Made by a program: the position numbers and the translations under genes
The notes under the pieces: model-generated
Seen by the model: only the letters and a program-made list of their open reading frames with translations
What the model was told of the DNA's origin: nothing
The model's database searches: none
Assembly (NCBI GenBank): GCA_920105625.2
Contig: OV050032.1
Location: 8,484,129 to 8,548,128 of the forward strand
From: Clusia tigrina
Lineage: Eukaryota > Arthropoda > Insecta > Diptera > Clusiidae
Reading direction: 5' to 3'
Length of the DNA: 64,000 nt
Part shown: piece after piece, positions 62,216 to 64,000 of the stretch
How the letters are laid out: each line of letters starts with the position of its first letter
How positions within the stretch are numbered: position 1 is the stretch's first letter

Positions 62216-62580
62216 TAGAAAAATTTTAAGACCTAATTGTCGGGGTTTAAGTGATCGATGATATGTCATGGCAAATGTAGTAATAAAGTCAAATTTAAAC
62301 AACAATTGAAATCGTCAGTGATTAAGTGATCGATGACATGTCATGGCAAAAGTCCGTGGGAGAGTTTGGTACTAAAAACACAAATATTAGTAATAAAGTC
62401 AAATTGAAATACCAGTTGAAATCGTCAGTGATTAAGTGATCGATGACATGTCATGGCAAAAGTCAGTGGGAGAGTTTGGTACTAAAACACAAAAATTAGT
62501 AATAAAGTCAAATTTAAACAACAGTTGAAATCGTCAGTGATTAAGTGATCGATGACATGTGATTGCGAGTGTCAGTGGGG
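62216..62580. repeat. 110-bp tandem repeat with a 12-bp palindrome
   Basis: gtgatcgatga starts at 62251, 62326, 62436 and 62545, giving steps of 75, 110 and 109; the first unit has lost about 35 bp. Each unit carries ATGACATGTCAT, a perfect palindrome, intact in the two middle copies and altered by one base in the outer ones. Units also hold taataaagtcaaatt and gaaatcgtcagtgattaa. Not coding. Confidence 0.9.
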
Positions 62581-64000
62581 CTGTCTATTACCCAATACTC
62601 CTTTACATATTTTGTTCGTGCATGTCCTCGCAACACTGCTTGCATCCATTTCCCACTGGGTAACTGCTTGCAGCTGCGGTTCGGCTCCAATTCAAAATTT
62701 ACGTTTGGTACTTCGTTGTGTGGTGCTGCTGTTTTAGTATAATTCGAGAGCAAAAATAATTTTAATTACAAAATGTTCGCCATTAAGGACCGAGTTGGTA
62801 ATTTTGAAAAGGATGCGCAACAAAATTGTTTTCATTTGTTGAAATTTGTGTGTTAACTGCAAAATGAAATCCTTTGCTTTGAAATATTATTAGTTGAGTT
62901 TAATTCGGTGCTGCTAAATGCGTTCGAGCGCATACTCCGGGCCGAAGTTGGTGGTGAATTTCCTGTGTACATTCGGTTTGGCCTCCACACCGCAGGACCC
63001 TGTGTACAGGATTAAGTCTAACGGCGTCATTTTGATGTGATGCGGCGCTCTTCTGATTTCCCCATCTGTGCGTTGCAATGATTTCCAATTAAATGATTTT
63101 CCCCGATATTGTTCGCGTTCTATTTTAAATGAACATGAAAGAAGTTTATTTCGCTTTATGGAGTTTTATGGGAGTGCATTCGACAAGTAGTTCTTTGCTC
63201 ACTCATTTCAAAGCGATGGAAAAAAGAGTTAATCACTGAAAATGCCCACAATGTGGTGGTCAGGGCAGCTGTGCAGGCTGGAGCGCCTCCTACCAGACTG
63301 AAAGGGTAGCTCTGAATAGGGGGATGATGCTGGGGGATCTACTGCAACAAAATAGTATTTTTCAATTCATGGCTAACCTTGAATAGCAATTGTTCATTGG
63401 TGATGTTGGACGAGTATTTTACCCTTATGAATAACGAATCACAAACAACACCTATATCTGGAATACGTACAGGATTAAGGACCGCAAAAGCAGTCGATAT
63501 AAACAAAGAGGATATGCGTCTTGAGTAGTTTGGCGGAGTTAAGTAGTGATTTAAAAGCAGATTAGATGAAAGTGATATATGAGTAGAAGTGGTTCGTATT
63601 GAACTGTGTTTCAAATGAAATTTTCTCAGCCGCCATATCATATTTAAGAGATTCAAGGCAACAATTGTTCCAAAGGCAACAATTGCCCCAAAGGCTTAAC
63701 CGAAAGCATAGTAGAGAACTTGACAGGAATCTAGAGAAATCTCAAAGTTTTTGTTTTGAGAATTTCGGAAGATTGGAAATTTTCCCTTCCATTGAATTTT
63801 TCCTTCCATGAAAATTTCCCTTCTTTGCCAGCAAAGAAACAGCATGACAACAAGAAACACCGTGAAATGAAAGTCGAACCAGCAGGAAGCAGGAAGCAGG
63901 GACATGAACACCAACTTGCTTGCTTGTCTGCCTGAGCGTGCATGTGTTTTATGTGTAAGTGTGTGATCACCATCCCAGCAGCAAATGCAGTTCAATAATG
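62581..64000. other. Gene-free stretch to window end
   Basis: No supportable gene. Short ORFs at 62541-62753, 63339-63656 and 63696-63995 (minus) lack recognisable domains. Confidence 0.5.

Noticed and set aside
1..64000. tRNA, rRNA or known fly microRNA genes
   Set aside because: No B-box-like tRNA signal or familiar mature microRNA sequence was noticed by eye; a covariance-model scan could not be run.

Overview
The window is eukaryotic, AT-leaning (roughly 42% GC by eye) and almost gene-free. I read it as a higher dipteran, plausibly a tephritid fruit fly. The reasons are short introns of 58-71 nt with fly-like splice and branch sites, a CAAAATG start context, APE-type LINE debris, retroposon ends tailed with TTAGGTTAGGTT, and many CA/TG and GA/CT tracts. 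The family assignment is inference. No bacterial genes, tRNA, rRNA or CRISPR were found.

One convincing gene is present: a five-exon, plus-strand gene at 42449-43746. It encodes a 213-residue protein with a Met-Gly N-terminus and an arginine-rich, lysine-poor C-terminal half. No exon stands out alone as an ORF. The evidence is that four GT-AG introns, all phase 1, join five open segments into one frame. I do not recognise the family. A sperm-type basic DNA-packaging protein is the leading guess, and a captured viral or transposon core-like protein is the alternative. The locus lies between diverged inverted arms (about 41735-42010 and 45255-45490) that share a perfect 34-bp core.

The rest is dominated by repeats, several with a traceable origin. 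2.6-6.0 kb: 255-bp repeats made from the 3' end of a LINE ORF2, the first block lying inside a 24-bp minisatellite, plus a retroposon tail. 8.3-11.0 kb: a dead LINE endonuclease on the minus strand, split by about 23 copies of a 71-bp repeat that is itself a piece of that endonuclease. 20.3-22.05 kb: a purine tract, and 25.2-26.5 kb: a complementary pyrimidine tract. 32.6 kb: a short retroposon with a 9-bp target duplication. 40.5-41.4 kb: an 18-bp/108-bp higher-order minisatellite that opens long false ORFs on both strands. 47.2-48.1 kb: an old 41-bp repeat. 54.2-54.97 kb: a 164-bp satellite with alternating variants. 62.2-62.6 kb: a 110-bp repeat carrying a 12-bp palindrome.

Across the whole window the octamer TACGAGTA/TACTCGTA occurs at least 18 times against about 2-2.5 expected. 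Most long ORFs are repeat shadows or chance frames. Gene-free stretches are listed as such; they may be intronic or intergenic.
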